From Candidatus Rokuibacteriota bacterium (GTDB lineage Bacteria > Methylomirabilota > Methylomirabilia > Rokubacteriales > CSP1-6), in assembly GCA_023248995.1 (NCBI GenBank), contig JAHFDN010000002.1, positions 1 to 64,000 of the forward strand: a DNA stretch of 64,000 bases, written 5' to 3'. The notes below the pieces were generated by a model. The model was not told the DNA's origin and did no database searches. It worked only from the letters and a program-made list of their open reading frames with translations. Below are positions 53,548 through 63,112 of this stretch, in pieces. Each line of letters begins with the position of its first letter. Position 1 is the first letter of the stretch. The translations under genes were made by a program, and so were the position numbers.

Positions 53548-54588
53548 GTGAAGGCTCACGCGATCCAGCGTTCCGAGGCCACGGTCGGCGCGATGGCTGG
53601 GAAGGTACTCTGCCACGATGTGAGGGACAGGGGAGATAAGCTCGTCGGGAGAAAGGGCGACCGCCTCGATGCCGAGCTTGCCCAGCGACTCCTCGCGTGT
53701 GAGTGGGAGGAGCTTCACCTCCTGGAGCTGGAGCCCGGTGACCTCCATGAAGAGGAAGCCGGGGCCCGCCTTTCTCAGGCGGTGGCGGGGGACGGCATCG
53801 GGGTGAAAGGCTACGCGGGAGGCCAGTGGTCTCTCGCCGCGACGCGGCGCGGGCTCCTGGCCGTCAGGACCGAGGTGCTCTCCCGGGTGAACGCCTTGGA
53901 GGGAATTTCGGTCTTCGCCCTCTTTGACGGTCATCCCGTGCAGGCCGCGGAGGTGGTGGCCAAGGCCAAAGTCACCCCGCTGGCCATTGCCTCGACCACG
54001 ATCGCCGAGGTGGAGCGGGTGGCCGCGAAGGCGGGGGGCGTGCTCGGGGTGAGCCCGTTCACGCCTGTCACGATCGGCGCCGTCGCGCGGGCCAACCTGG
54101 AGGAAGGGCAGCGGCAGCGCTTCGAAGCCGCCCTCAAGGAAAAGATTGACTGGTTCGGATCTCGCCTCTTGCCGGTCCGTTATGCCGGTGGCACCCCCCG
54201 GTCGGTGGCCACGGAGCTCGAAGCGCTCAGGGACTCTGGCGCCCGCCTCCTGATCGTCGCCGGCGCTAGCGCCCTGGACCCACTGGACCCGGTCTTCGGG
54301 GGCCTCGCGCTCGTGGGGGCCCGCATGGAACGGCACGGGGCCCCCGCCCACCCGGGGAGTCTTCTCTGGCTTGCGCGCTGGGGGGAGCGGCCGATCGTCG
54401 GGATGCCAACGTGCGGGATGTTCTCCCAGGCGACGACCTTTGATCTCGTGCTCCCGCGGATTCTGGCTGGCCATTCCGTCGGAAACGCCGAAATCGCCGC
54501 CCTCGGACACGGGGGGCTTCTCTCCCGGGAGATGGCGTTCAGGTTTCCGCCGTATCGCGCCAGTGCCCCCCGCGGCGAGCTAGAGTAA
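53548..54588 (+). CDS. Molybdopterin-binding (MoeA-like) protein associated with AOR operon
   Basis: AITTT-like region ASTTIAEVERVAAK..., LIVAGASALDPLDPVFGGLALVGARMERHGAPAHPGSLLWLARWGERPIVGMPTCGMFSQATTFDLVLPRILAG. GTG 53548 chosen over upstream ATG 53491. Confidence 0.75.
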   Translation: MKAHAIQRSEATVGAMAGKVLCHDVRDRGDKLVGRKGDRLDAELAQRLLACEWEELHLLELEPGDLHEEEAGARLSQAVAGDGIGVKGYAGGQWSLAATRRGLLAVRTEVLSRVNALEGISVFALFDGHPVQAAEVVAKAKVTPLAIASTTIAEVERVAAKAGGVLGVSPFTPVTIGAVARANLEEGQRQRFEAALKEKIDWFGSRLLPVRYAGGTPRSVATELEALRDSGARLLIVAGASALDPLDPVFGGLALVGARMERHGAPAHPGSLLWLARWGERPIVGMPTCGMFSQATTFDLVLPRILAGHSVGNAEIAALGHGGLLSREMAFRFPPYRASAPRGELE

Positions 54589-54595
54589 CGCGGCC

Positions 54596-55087
54596 ATGGC
54601 CCATCGGATGCTCAGGATCATTCCCGAAAAGTGTACCGGCTGCATGCAGTGCGAGCTGGCGTGCTCCTTCGTCCAGACCGGGCGCTTCCAGCCCTCCCGG
54701 TCGGTGATCCGCGTGCATCTCTTCGACGAGCAGGCCTCCTACGCCCCCTACACGTGCTTCCAGTGCGGGGAGGCCTGGTGCATGACCGCGTGCCCCGTGA
54801 ACGCAATCGCCATCAACCCGGACACCGGTGCCAAGGTGGTGCTCGAGGAGACCTGCGTCGGCTGCTCCCTCTGCACGATCGCGTGCCCCTTCGGGACGAT
54901 CTTCTACAACCCCGAGACGAAGAAGGCGTTCAAGTGCAACCTCTGCGAGGGGGATCCGGCGTGCGCCCGCGCGTGCCCCACCGGCGCCATCCTCTACGAG
55001 GAGATGCCTGCCGTGGACTGGATGGCGCCCTGGTCGGCGAAGGTCCGCTCGGGCTATCTCGAAGTCGTGGGGGCGGGAGGGGCCTGA
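54596..55087 (+). CDS. 4Fe-4S ferredoxin-type electron transfer subunit (AorA-like)
   Basis: Four cysteine clusters: CTGCMQCELAC, CFQCGEAWCMTACP, CVGCSLCTIACPFG, CNLCEGDPACARACP. Confidence 0.9.
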   Translation: MAHRMLRIIPEKCTGCMQCELACSFVQTGRFQPSRSVIRVHLFDEQASYAPYTCFQCGEAWCMTACPVNAIAINPDTGAKVVLEETCVGCSLCTIACPFGTIFYNPETKKAFKCNLCEGDPACARACPTGAILYEEMPAVDWMAPWSAKVRSGYLEVVGAGGA

Positions 55088-56931
55088 TGGGCGGCTGGAC
55101 GGGACAGCTGCTGCGTGTCGATCTCGCCGCCGGTCGCGCGACAGTCGAGCCGCTCAACATGACCTGGGCGCGGGACTTCATCGGCGGCCGCGGCCTCGGC
55201 GCCCGCTATCTCTACGCCGAGACGGATCCCCGGGTGGAACCCCTCGCTGCCGAGAACAAGCTCATCTTCGCCACGGGCCCGCTGACGGGGACGAACGCCT
55301 CGTGCGGCGCCCGCTATATGGTGGTGACGAAGGGTGCTCTGACCGGCGCGATCACGACGTCCAACTCCGGCGGCCACTGGGGCCCCGAGCTGAAGTTCGC
55401 CGGCTACGACATGATCATCGTCGAGGGCCGGGCGGCGCGGCCCGTCTACCTCTGGATCTACGACGACCAGGCGGAGATCAAGGACGCCGGGCGCCTCTGG
55501 GGCAAGACCACGTGGGAGACCGAAGACGCGATCCGCGAGGAGGTGGGGGTCCCCGACGCTGTCGTCGCCTCCATCGGCCCGGCCGGAGAACGGCTCGTCC
55601 GTTTCGCTTGCATCGTCAACGACCGGCATCGCGCCGCCGGCCGCTCGGGGGTAGGGGCCGTTATGGGGTCCAAGAATCTCAAAGCCATCGCCGTGAGGGG
55701 CACCCGCGGCGTCACCGTAGCGGACCCCAGGGCGTTCCTCGAGGCCGCCTGGGCGGGCAAGGCGAGGATGGCGAAGAACCCGGTGACCGGGAGCGGCTTC
55801 GCGCGCTTCGGCACCCTCGCCACGATGGACCCGATCAACGAGGTCGGCGCCCTGCCGACCCGGAACCACCAGCACGGCCAGTTCGAAGGCGTCAAGGAGA
55901 TCGGCGCCGGCGCGCTCAAGAAGTCCGGGCGGCTTCTCACCAACAAGGCGTGCTTTGCCTGCACGATCGCGTGCGGGCGGGTCACGAGGGTGACCGGCGC
56001 GGGGGCGGCGCGCTACACGGTTCATACCTCGCGGAAGAACTGGCGGATGGCCGCCGAGGGACCCGAGTACGAAAACGCCTGGTCCCTGGGCGCCGATTGC
56101 GGCGTGAGCGATCAGGATGCGATCCTCATGGCCAACTATCTCTGCAACGAGCTGGGGATGGACCCGATCTCCATGGGTGTCACCATCGCGGCCGCCATGG
56201 AGCTCTTCGACAGGGGCGTCCTGACGGAGGCGCGGTGCGGTATTGCGCTGCGCTTCGGGTCGGGGGAAGCGCTCGTCAGGATGGTCGAGGCCACCGCTTG
56301 GCGCCGCGGGATCGGCGACGAACTGGCTGAAGGCGCCATGCGCCTGACGGCCAAGCTCGGCCACCCCGAGCTGTTCATGGGCGTCAAGGGGCAGGAGTTC
56401 CCGGCGTACGATCCGCGGGGGCTCCAGGGGATGGGGCTCGGCTACGCGACCTCCAACCGCGGGGCCTGTCACTTGCGCGCCTTCACCGCCGGCGCCGAGG
56501 TCTTCGGCAAGATGGACCGCACCGCCACCGAAGGGAAGGCCGAGCTGACGAAGAAGCTCCAGGACACCGGCGCCGGGACGTACGACGCCGCTGGCCTCTG
56601 CTCCTTCGTGGACTCGGCCGTCGGGCCGAAGGACGTGGTCCCCATGCTGGCCGCGGCGACGGGCATCGCCTACACGGTGGACGACGTCCTGAAGGCCGGC
56701 GAGCGGATCCACAACCTGGAGCGACTCTGGAACCTTCGCGCTGGCTTCACCGCCAAGGACGACACGCTCCCGCCTCGCATGCTGTCGGAGCCGCCGCCGT
56801 CGGGTCCGAGCGCCGGCATGGTGAGCCGCCTCCATGAGATGCTGCCGCGCTACTACGAGATCCGCGGCTGGGACGCGGAGGGACGTCCGACCCCCGCGAA
56901 GCTCGCCGAGCTGGGGCTCGCCACACTATGA
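55087..56931 (+). CDS. Tungsten-type aldehyde:ferredoxin oxidoreductase (AOR family)
   Basis: FIGGRGLGARYLY, GPLTGTNASCGARYMVVTKGALTGAITTSNSGGHWGPELKFAGYD, CFACTIACGRV; ATG 55087. Confidence 0.95.
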   Translation: MGGWTGQLLRVDLAAGRATVEPLNMTWARDFIGGRGLGARYLYAETDPRVEPLAAENKLIFATGPLTGTNASCGARYMVVTKGALTGAITTSNSGGHWGPELKFAGYDMIIVEGRAARPVYLWIYDDQAEIKDAGRLWGKTTWETEDAIREEVGVPDAVVASIGPAGERLVRFACIVNDRHRAAGRSGVGAVMGSKNLKAIAVRGTRGVTVADPRAFLEAAWAGKARMAKNPVTGSGFARFGTLATMDPINEVGALPTRNHQHGQFEGVKEIGAGALKKSGRLLTNKACFACTIACGRVTRVTGAGAARYTVHTSRKNWRMAAEGPEYENAWSLGADCGVSDQDAILMANYLCNELGMDPISMGVTIAAAMELFDRGVLTEARCGIALRFGSGEALVRMVEATAWRRGIGDELAEGAMRLTAKLGHPELFMGVKGQEFPAYDPRGLQGMGLGYATSNRGACHLRAFTAGAEVFGKMDRTATEGKAELTKKLQDTGAGTYDAAGLCSFVDSAVGPKDVVPMLAAATGIAYTVDDVLKAGERIHNLERLWNLRAGFTAKDDTLPPRMLSEPPPSGPSAGMVSRLHEMLPRYYEIRGWDAEGRPTPAKLAELGLATL

Positions 56932-58307
56932 AACGACACGTCGTCGTCGGGGGTGGCCCGGCGGGGATCTTCGCCGTCGAGACGATTCGCGACCTCGCCC
57001 CGCAGGATGACATCACGCTGATCTCTGACGAGCCTCCGTACTCGCGCATGGTTCTCCCGTATCTCATGGCGGGGGAGATCCCGGAGGACCAGGTCTTCAC
57101 CGGAAAGGGCCGCTACTTCGAGGCGCTCAGGGTGAAGACGGTGGTAGAGCGAGTCAGCCGGGTTGACCCGAAGCGGAAGACGCTGACCCTGGCGGATGAC
57201 ACGTCGGTCCCCTTCGACACGCTGCTGATCGCCACGGGCTCATCTCCGCTCAAGGTGGACATCCCCGGGGCGGACGGTCCCGGCGTCTCCAATCTGTGGA
57301 CGCTGGACGACGCCCGGGCCATTCTGTCGCGGATCGAGGGCAAGAAGGCCAAGGTCGTCTTCATCGGCGCCGGCTTCATCGGCTTCATCGTCCTGAACGC
57401 CCTGGCCAAGGTGCGCTCGGAGCTCGAGGTGGTGGAGGTGGAGCCTCAGATTCTTCCGCGGATGCTCGACCGCCCGAGCGCCGACCTGGCCACCCGGTGG
57501 CTCGCCCACAAGGGGATCGCGTGCCACGTCGGCGTCAGGGCCACGCGGATCGGTGATCGCGGCGGTCAGAAGGTGGTCACCCTCTCGGACGGGCGGTCAT
57601 TGACGTCGGATCTCGTGGTCATCGCCGTCGGGGTGAGGCCCAACGTGGACCTCGTGAAGGACTCCGGGATCCGGACCAACTACGGGATCCTCGTGGACAA
57701 CCACCTCCGGACGAACGCGCCCGACGTCTACGCCGCGGGCGACGTGGCCGAGGGGAGGGACCTCTCCACGGGCAAGCCGGCGGTGCACGCGATCCAGCCG
57801 ACGGCCGTCGAGCACGGGCGGGTGGCGGGAGCCAACATGGCGGGGCGCGCCGTTTCCTACGCCGGCAGCCTCAGCATGAACATTCTGGATGTGGTCGGGC
57901 TCCAGGCAACCTCCTTCGGCCTCTGGCGCGACGACGGCCGTGAGACCACCGTGGTCGAGAATGCCTCCCGCCCGCTCTACCGCAAGCTCGTCTGGGACGA
58001 AGACCGGATCGCTGGGGCCGTCTTCCTCGGCCCGGCCGACGACGTGGCGCTCCTGAACGACCTGGGGATGGTCAAGGGCTTGATCCAGACCGGGACGCCG
58101 CTCGGCGAGTGGAAGGCCTACATCCAGGGAAACCCCATGGACGTCCGGCGCGCCTACGTGGCGTCGGGGGCGGCCGTCGCGCTCCTGGGGCAGACACTGC
58201 TCGGAGCCGGTGCGGGGGAGCGTCGCTACCGATGCCGGGACGCGAGGCCCGCCTCCCAGCCGACCCCCGCTCACGGCCTTTTCGTCTCCACCAAACCGTC
58301 GGAGTGA
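56928..58307 (+). CDS. FAD/NAD(P)-dependent oxidoreductase (AorC-like)
   Basis: VVVGGGPAGIFAVETIR, KVVFIGAGFIGFIVLNAL, NAPDVYAAGDVAEG. Confidence 0.9.
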   Translation: MKRHVVVGGGPAGIFAVETIRDLAPQDDITLISDEPPYSRMVLPYLMAGEIPEDQVFTGKGRYFEALRVKTVVERVSRVDPKRKTLTLADDTSVPFDTLLIATGSSPLKVDIPGADGPGVSNLWTLDDARAILSRIEGKKAKVVFIGAGFIGFIVLNALAKVRSELEVVEVEPQILPRMLDRPSADLATRWLAHKGIACHVGVRATRIGDRGGQKVVTLSDGRSLTSDLVVIAVGVRPNVDLVKDSGIRTNYGILVDNHLRTNAPDVYAAGDVAEGRDLSTGKPAVHAIQPTAVEHGRVAGANMAGRAVSYAGSLSMNILDVVGLQATSFGLWRDDGRETTVVENASRPLYRKLVWDEDRIAGAVFLGPADDVALLNDLGMVKGLIQTGTPLGEWKAYIQGNPMDVRRAYVASGAAVALLGQTLLGAGAGERRYRCRDARPASQPTPAHGLFVSTKPSE

Positions 58308-59242
58308 GTGACCTCCAGCCGCTCGACGCGTTCCGCTCCCCGCGCTTCGGGCAGCCCGCGACGTTCATGCGCCTGCCTCACGTGCGGGAGCCCGGGCGCT
58401 TGGACGTGGCGCTCATCGGGATCCCTTACGACGGCGGCACCTCCTACCGTCCCGGCGCCCGCTTCGGCCCGCGCGCGGTCCGCGAGCAGTCGGCCCTGAT
58501 CCGACCCTGGAATCCGGTCCTCAGGGTCTCGCCGTTCGAGAAGCTGCGGATCGCCGACTACGGCGACGTGGACGTGGCGCCGATCTCCATCGAGCGGACC
58601 TTCGAAGCGGTCGAGCGCGAGATCAGGCGGTTGCTCGAGCACGGTGTGATCCCCGTTTCGGTGGGAGGCGACCACTCGGTGACGCTCCCGATCCTCCGCG
58701 CCGTAGCCCGGCGGCACGGACCGGTGGCGATCGTCCACTTCGACGCCCACCCGGATACGTGGGACGAGTACGTCGGTTCCAGGTACTTCCACGGAACCCC
58801 CTTCCGCCGGGCGGTGGAGGAGCGCCTGATCGACCCGCGTCGAACCATCCAGATCGGCATCCGGGGCCCTCTCTACGGGCCGTCGGACTTCGACTTCCAC
58901 GCCGAGCACGGCCTGGAGGCGATCCGGATCGAAGAGGTCAAAGAGCAGGGCACCCGGTGGGTGGCGGAGCGGCTCCGCCGGCTGGCCGGTGGCCCGGTCT
59001 ACTGCTCCTTCGACATTGACGCCGTGGATCCGGCGTACGCCCCGGGGACGGGGACGCCCGAGGTCGGCGGGCTCACTTCCTACGAGGCCGTGAGCCTCGT
59101 CCGGATGCTTCAGGGGCTCACCCTGGTCGGCGCCGACGTCGTGGAGGTCTCCCCGCTCTACGACGGGCCGGGGCAAGTGACGGCGCTCCTGGCCGCCAAT
59201 CTCCTCTTCGAGCTCGTGAGCCTCCTGGCCCTGGGGCGGTAG
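58304..59242 (+). CDS. Agmatinase/arginase family ureohydrolase
   Basis: VGGDHSVTLPILRA, VHFDAHPDTWDEYVGSRYFHGTPF, SFDIDAVDPAYAPGTGTPEVGGL. Confidence 0.95.
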   Translation: MSDLQPLDAFRSPRFGQPATFMRLPHVREPGRLDVALIGIPYDGGTSYRPGARFGPRAVREQSALIRPWNPVLRVSPFEKLRIADYGDVDVAPISIERTFEAVEREIRRLLEHGVIPVSVGGDHSVTLPILRAVARRHGPVAIVHFDAHPDTWDEYVGSRYFHGTPFRRAVEERLIDPRRTIQIGIRGPLYGPSDFDFHAEHGLEAIRIEEVKEQGTRWVAERLRRLAGGPVYCSFDIDAVDPAYAPGTGTPEVGGLTSYEAVSLVRMLQGLTLVGADVVEVSPLYDGPGQVTALLAANLLFELVSLLALGR

Positions 59243-59293
59243 CCCGGCCGGGCCGTTTCGGCTGTGGTATAGTCACGTCGTAGGCAGTCGCTC

Positions 59294-60586
59294 ATGAAGC
59301 GGTTACTGCTCTTGGCCCTTCCCTTGCTTCTCGTCCTCTTCGGACCGGCCCCGGCGTGGGCGGTCCAAGCGGTCTCGCTCATCCAGATTGACGGGGTCAT
59401 CAGCCCGGTCACCCTCCGCCTGATCTCGAACGCCATCGACCGCGCCCAGGCCGATCACGCCCAGGCGCTCGTCGTCCAGCTGGACACCCCCGGTGGGCTC
59501 GAGCGCTCCATGCGCTCCATCGTCCAGAAGGAGCTGAATGCCGAGATCCCCATTGTCGTGTACGTCAGCCCGACAGGCGCCCGCGCGGCCTCGGCCGGCG
59601 TGTTCATCACGATGGCGGCCCACGTGGCGGCCATGGCGCCGGCCACCAACATCGGGGCGGCCCATCCCGTGCCGGTAGGCGGTGGGCAGATGGACAAGGT
59701 GAGCGCGAAGAAGATCGAGAGCGACGCGGCGGCCTTCGCCCGCACGATCGCCACTGAGCGGGGTCGCAATGCCGACTGGGCTGAAAAAGCAGTCCGGCAG
59801 TCCATCTCCGCCACCGAGCGGGAGGCGGTGAAGCTCCGGGTCGTGGACCTCATCGCCGAGAACGTCTCCGACCTCCTGGTGAAGCTCGACGGCCGGACGG
59901 TGAAGACTGTCAAGGGGGTAGTCACGCTCCGAACCGCGGATGCCCCGGTCAAGAAAGTGGAGGTCGGCTTCCGCGACAAGTTCCTGAACGTGATCACCGA
60001 TCCCAACATCGCCTACGTCCTCATGATGATCGGGATGCTGGGGATTTTCTTCGAGCTCTCCAACCCCGGGGTGATCCTCCCCGGGGTGCTGGGCGGGATC
60101 AGCCTGATCCTGGCGTTCTTCGCCTTCCAGAGCCTGCCGATCAACTACGCGGGGCTCCTGCTGATCCTCTTCGGCGTGATTCTTCTGATCGCCGAGATCA
60201 AGGTGGTGAGCCACGGCGTGCTGACGATCGGCGGCATCGTCTCGATGATCCTGGGCTCGCTCATGCTGTTCGAAGTCCCCGAGGCCGACCTCCGAGTCTC
60301 CTGGTGGGTGATCCTGCCGACCGTCGGGGCGACCGCGGCGATCTTCGCCTTGGCGGTGACCGCCGGCGTCCGCGCGCTCTACCAGCGGTCCTCCACGGGC
60401 TACTCCGGGCTGATCGGCCAGGTGGCGGTGGCGCGCTCGCCCCTGGCCCCCGAGGGGCAGGTGTTCATCCATGGCGAGCTCTGGCGGGCCGTGGCCGAGG
60501 ACGGGGCGGTCGCCGAGGGCGAGAGCGTGAAAGTCACGGCGGTCGAGGGGTTGACCCTCAAGGTGCGGAAGGCGACCGGGGTTTAG
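59294..60586 (+). CDS. NfeD-like membrane-bound serine protease (long NfeD, ClpP-class)
   Basis: VVQLDTPGGLERSMRSIVQKELNAEIPIVVYVSPTGARAASAGVFITMAAHVAAMAPATNIGAAHPV. Confidence 0.95.
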   Translation: MKRLLLLALPLLLVLFGPAPAWAVQAVSLIQIDGVISPVTLRLISNAIDRAQADHAQALVVQLDTPGGLERSMRSIVQKELNAEIPIVVYVSPTGARAASAGVFITMAAHVAAMAPATNIGAAHPVPVGGGQMDKVSAKKIESDAAAFARTIATERGRNADWAEKAVRQSISATEREAVKLRVVDLIAENVSDLLVKLDGRTVKTVKGVVTLRTADAPVKKVEVGFRDKFLNVITDPNIAYVLMMIGMLGIFFELSNPGVILPGVLGGISLILAFFAFQSLPINYAGLLLILFGVILLIAEIKVVSHGVLTIGGIVSMILGSLMLFEVPEADLRVSWWVILPTVGATAAIFALAVTAGVRALYQRSSTGYSGLIGQVAVARSPLAPEGQVFIHGELWRAVAEDGAVAEGESVKVTAVEGLTLKVRKATGV

Positions 60587-60595
60587 GAGGGCGCT

Positions 60596-61402
60596 ATGTT
60601 CGGCTTCCAATGGCTGCTGAGCTTCATTCCCGTGGTCCTGGTGCTCCTGTTCGTCGTCGGCTCCTCGGTCCGAATCCTCCGGGAGTACGAGCGGGGGGTG
60701 ATCTTCCGCCTGGGCAAGAAAGCCCGATCCATCTTCAATCCGGGCGGCGACGGCCTGGGCCCGGGGCTTCTTCTCCTGATCCCGTTCGTGGACAAGATGG
60801 TGAAGGTGAGCCTCCGCACCGTGGCCATGGACGTTCCGCCCCAGGACGTCATCACGCGGGACAACGTCTCGATCAAGGTGAACGCCGTCATCTACTTCCG
60901 CGTGCTCGATGCGGAAAAGGCGATCATCCAGGTGGAGGACTATCTCTACGCCACCTCCCAGATCGCCCAGACGACGCTCCGGAGCGTGCTCGGCCAGCAG
61001 GAGCTGGACGATCTCCTGTCGGCCCGCGACAAGATCAACCAGCAGCTGCAGAAGATCATCGACGAGCACACCGACCCGTGGGGCGTCAAGGTCTCCACCG
61101 TGGAGGTGAAGCACATCGACCTGCCGCAGGACATGCAGCGCGCCATGGCCAAGCAGGCGGAGGCCGAGCGCGAGCGCCGCGCCAAGGTGATCAACGCCGA
61201 CGGCGAGTTCCAGGCCTCGGCGAAGCTCGCGGAGGCCGCCCAGGTGCTGTCGCGGTATCCGGTCGCCATCCAGTTGCGCTTTCTCCAGACCATGCGCGAG
61301 GTCGCCTCGGAGAGGAACACGACGACCTTCTTCCCCGTGCCCATCGACCTCGTCACGCCGTTCATCCACGGCGCTCCTCCGTCGGGATCGACCACGCCCT
61401 GA
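60596..61402 (+). CDS. SPFH/slipin family protein
   Basis: [39 protein letters not shown]; pairs with NfeD. Confidence 0.95.
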   Translation: MFGFQWLLSFIPVVLVLLFVVGSSVRILREYERGVIFRLGKKARSIFNPGGDGLGPGLLLLIPFVDKMVKVSLRTVAMDVPPQDVITRDNVSIKVNAVIYFRVLDAEKAIIQVEDYLYATSQIAQTTLRSVLGQQELDDLLSARDKINQQLQKIIDEHTDPWGVKVSTVEVKHIDLPQDMQRAMAKQAEAERERRAKVINADGEFQASAKLAEAAQVLSRYPVAIQLRFLQTMREVASERNTTTFFPVPIDLVTPFIHGAPPSGSTTP

Positions 61403-61407
61403 GCGGC

Positions 61408-62253
61408 ATGCAGATCCTCGACCACCCCGGGCGGATGCAGGACGTCGCCGATCGCCTCCGGGGCCAGGGGAAGACCATCGGCCTCGTCCCCACCATGGGC
61501 GCCCTGCACGAGGGACACCTTTCCCTCATGCATCGCTGCCGGTCGGAGAACGACACGTCCGTCATGAGCCTCTTCGTCAATCCGCTCCAGTTCGACCGGA
61601 AAGCGGACCTCGAGGTCTATCCGCGGGACCTCGAGGGGGATCTGAAGAAGGCCGAGGCGGCGGGCGTTGATCTCGTCTTCGCCCCCGCGGAACAGGCGAT
61701 GTACCCCGAGGGGTTTCAGACCTTCGTGGATGTGGCGGAGCTGTCGCGACGCTGGGAAGGGGCCTCGCGCCCGGGACACTTCAGGGGCGTGGCCACCGTC
61801 GTGACGAAGCTCTTCACCGCGGTGAAGCCCCATCGAGCCTATGTCGGCCAGAAGGACTACCAGCAGGCGCTCCTGGTCACGCGGCTGGTCCGGGATCTCA
61901 ACCTGGACGTCGAGATCGTCGTCATGCCCATCGTCCGCGAACCCGACGGCCTGGCCCTGAGCTCGCGGAACGCCAACTTGAGTTCCGCGGAACGGCGGGC
62001 GGCCCTCTGCCTCTACCGGTCCTTGACCTACGCCGAAGGGCGCGTTCGAGCGGGCGAGCGTGACGCGAAGGCGCTCCTCGACGGCGTGCGGACGATCATC
62101 GAGCGGGAGCCCCTCGCCCGCGCGGATTACATCGCGTGCTGCCATCCCGAAACCCTGGACCCCCTCGACCGGATTGAAGGGGCAGTCCTCTTCGCCCTCG
62201 CCGTGTGGATCGGCAGGACCCGGCTCATCGACAACGTCCTGGTCACGGGCTGA
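61408..62253 (+). CDS. panC: Pantoate--beta-alanine ligase
   Basis: GLVPTMGALHEGHLSLMHRC, SLFVNPLQF, GQKDYQQ, SSRNANLSSAER; ATG 61408. Confidence 0.95.
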   Translation: MQILDHPGRMQDVADRLRGQGKTIGLVPTMGALHEGHLSLMHRCRSENDTSVMSLFVNPLQFDRKADLEVYPRDLEGDLKKAEAAGVDLVFAPAEQAMYPEGFQTFVDVAELSRRWEGASRPGHFRGVATVVTKLFTAVKPHRAYVGQKDYQQALLVTRLVRDLNLDVEIVVMPIVREPDGLALSSRNANLSSAERRAALCLYRSLTYAEGRVRAGERDAKALLDGVRTIIEREPLARADYIACCHPETLDPLDRIEGAVLFALAVWIGRTRLIDNVLVTG

Positions 62254-62311
62254 ACCCGCCGCGCCGGGTGGACAAAAATCCGCTGGCCGGTGTATCGTAG
62301 GTATCTGTCGC

Positions 62312-62387
62312 GGGGGGTTAGCTCAGTTGGGAGAGCGCGGCGTTCGCAACGCCGAGGTCGAGGGTTCGAATCCCTTACCCTCCACCA
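62312..62387 (+). tRNA. tRNA-Ala (anticodon CGC), CCA encoded
   Basis: 76-nt cloverleaf: acceptor GGGGGGT/ACCCTCC including G3:U70, D-arm GCTC...GAGC, anticodon arm CGGCG-TTCGCAA-CGCCG, T-arm GAGGG-TTCGAAT-CCCTT. Confidence 0.95.
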
Positions 62388-62538
62388 TCTGACATCGCGC
62401 GCATCAAGGGGCGGGCCCTGGCCGCCCCTTCACGCTGTTCTGAGGTAGAGCCCCCGCCATTTTCTTGACGCTTTCCCCCCGGGCTCGTTATCATAGCGAA
62501 ACGGTGGTCTGTCCTCGGGCCGCGCGTGGAGGAAAGCG

Positions 62539-63102
62539 ATGACCCTCGGCGGGTGGATGTTCCTGGTCGTCCTCGCCCTCCTGGTCTGGTTTGCCATCGC
62601 GACCTACAACCGGCTGGTGGGCCTCCGCCAGCGGTCGGGAGAGGCGTGGTCGGATATTGAGGTCCAGCTGAAGCGGCGCGCGGACCTCGTCCCGAACCTC
62701 GTCGAGACGGTCAAAGGGTACGCGTCCCACGAGAGGAAGACCTTCGAGGAGGTGACCCGCTGGCGGGGCGCGGCGCTGGCGGCCGGGTCGCCGGAGGCCC
62801 GGGCGCAGGCTGAAAACCAGCTCACGCAGGCCCTCCGCAGCCTGTTCGCGGTGGCGGAGGCGTATCCGGAGCTGAAGGCCAACCAGAACTTCCAGCAGCT
62901 TCAGTCGGACCTGGCCGAGATCGAGGAGGCCGTCCAGAACGCCCGCCGGTACTACAATGCGGTCGTGCGCGACCTGAACACGGCCGTCGAGAGCTTCCCC
63001 TCGAACTTCGTGGCGACCGCTTTCCAGTTCAAGAGGCGTGAGTTCTTCGAGCTGGAGCGACCGGAGGAGCGTCAGGTTCCGCGAGTCTCCTTCGGCACGT
63101 AG
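62539..63102 (+). CDS. LemA family protein
   Basis: TYNRLVGLRQRSGEAWSDIEVQLKRRADLVPNLVETVKGYASHE. Confidence 0.95.
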   Translation: MTLGGWMFLVVLALLVWFAIATYNRLVGLRQRSGEAWSDIEVQLKRRADLVPNLVETVKGYASHERKTFEEVTRWRGAALAAGSPEARAQAENQLTQALRSLFAVAEAYPELKANQNFQQLQSDLAEIEEAVQNARRYYNAVVRDLNTAVESFPSNFVATAFQFKRREFFELERPEERQVPRVSFGT

Positions 63103-63112
63103 TCCCCGCCCC

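Noticed and set aside
59303-61369. Long antisense ORF (688 aa, minus strand) over nfeD/slipin
   Set aside because: Same high-GC shadow effect; low-complexity His/Asp/Glu/Gly-rich translation; sense strand genes are unambiguous.
62060-62392. 110-aa ORF overlapping panC 3' end and the tRNA
   Set aside because: Its C-terminus (GGLAQLGERGVRNAEVEGSNPLPSTI) is the usual spurious translation of a tRNA gene.
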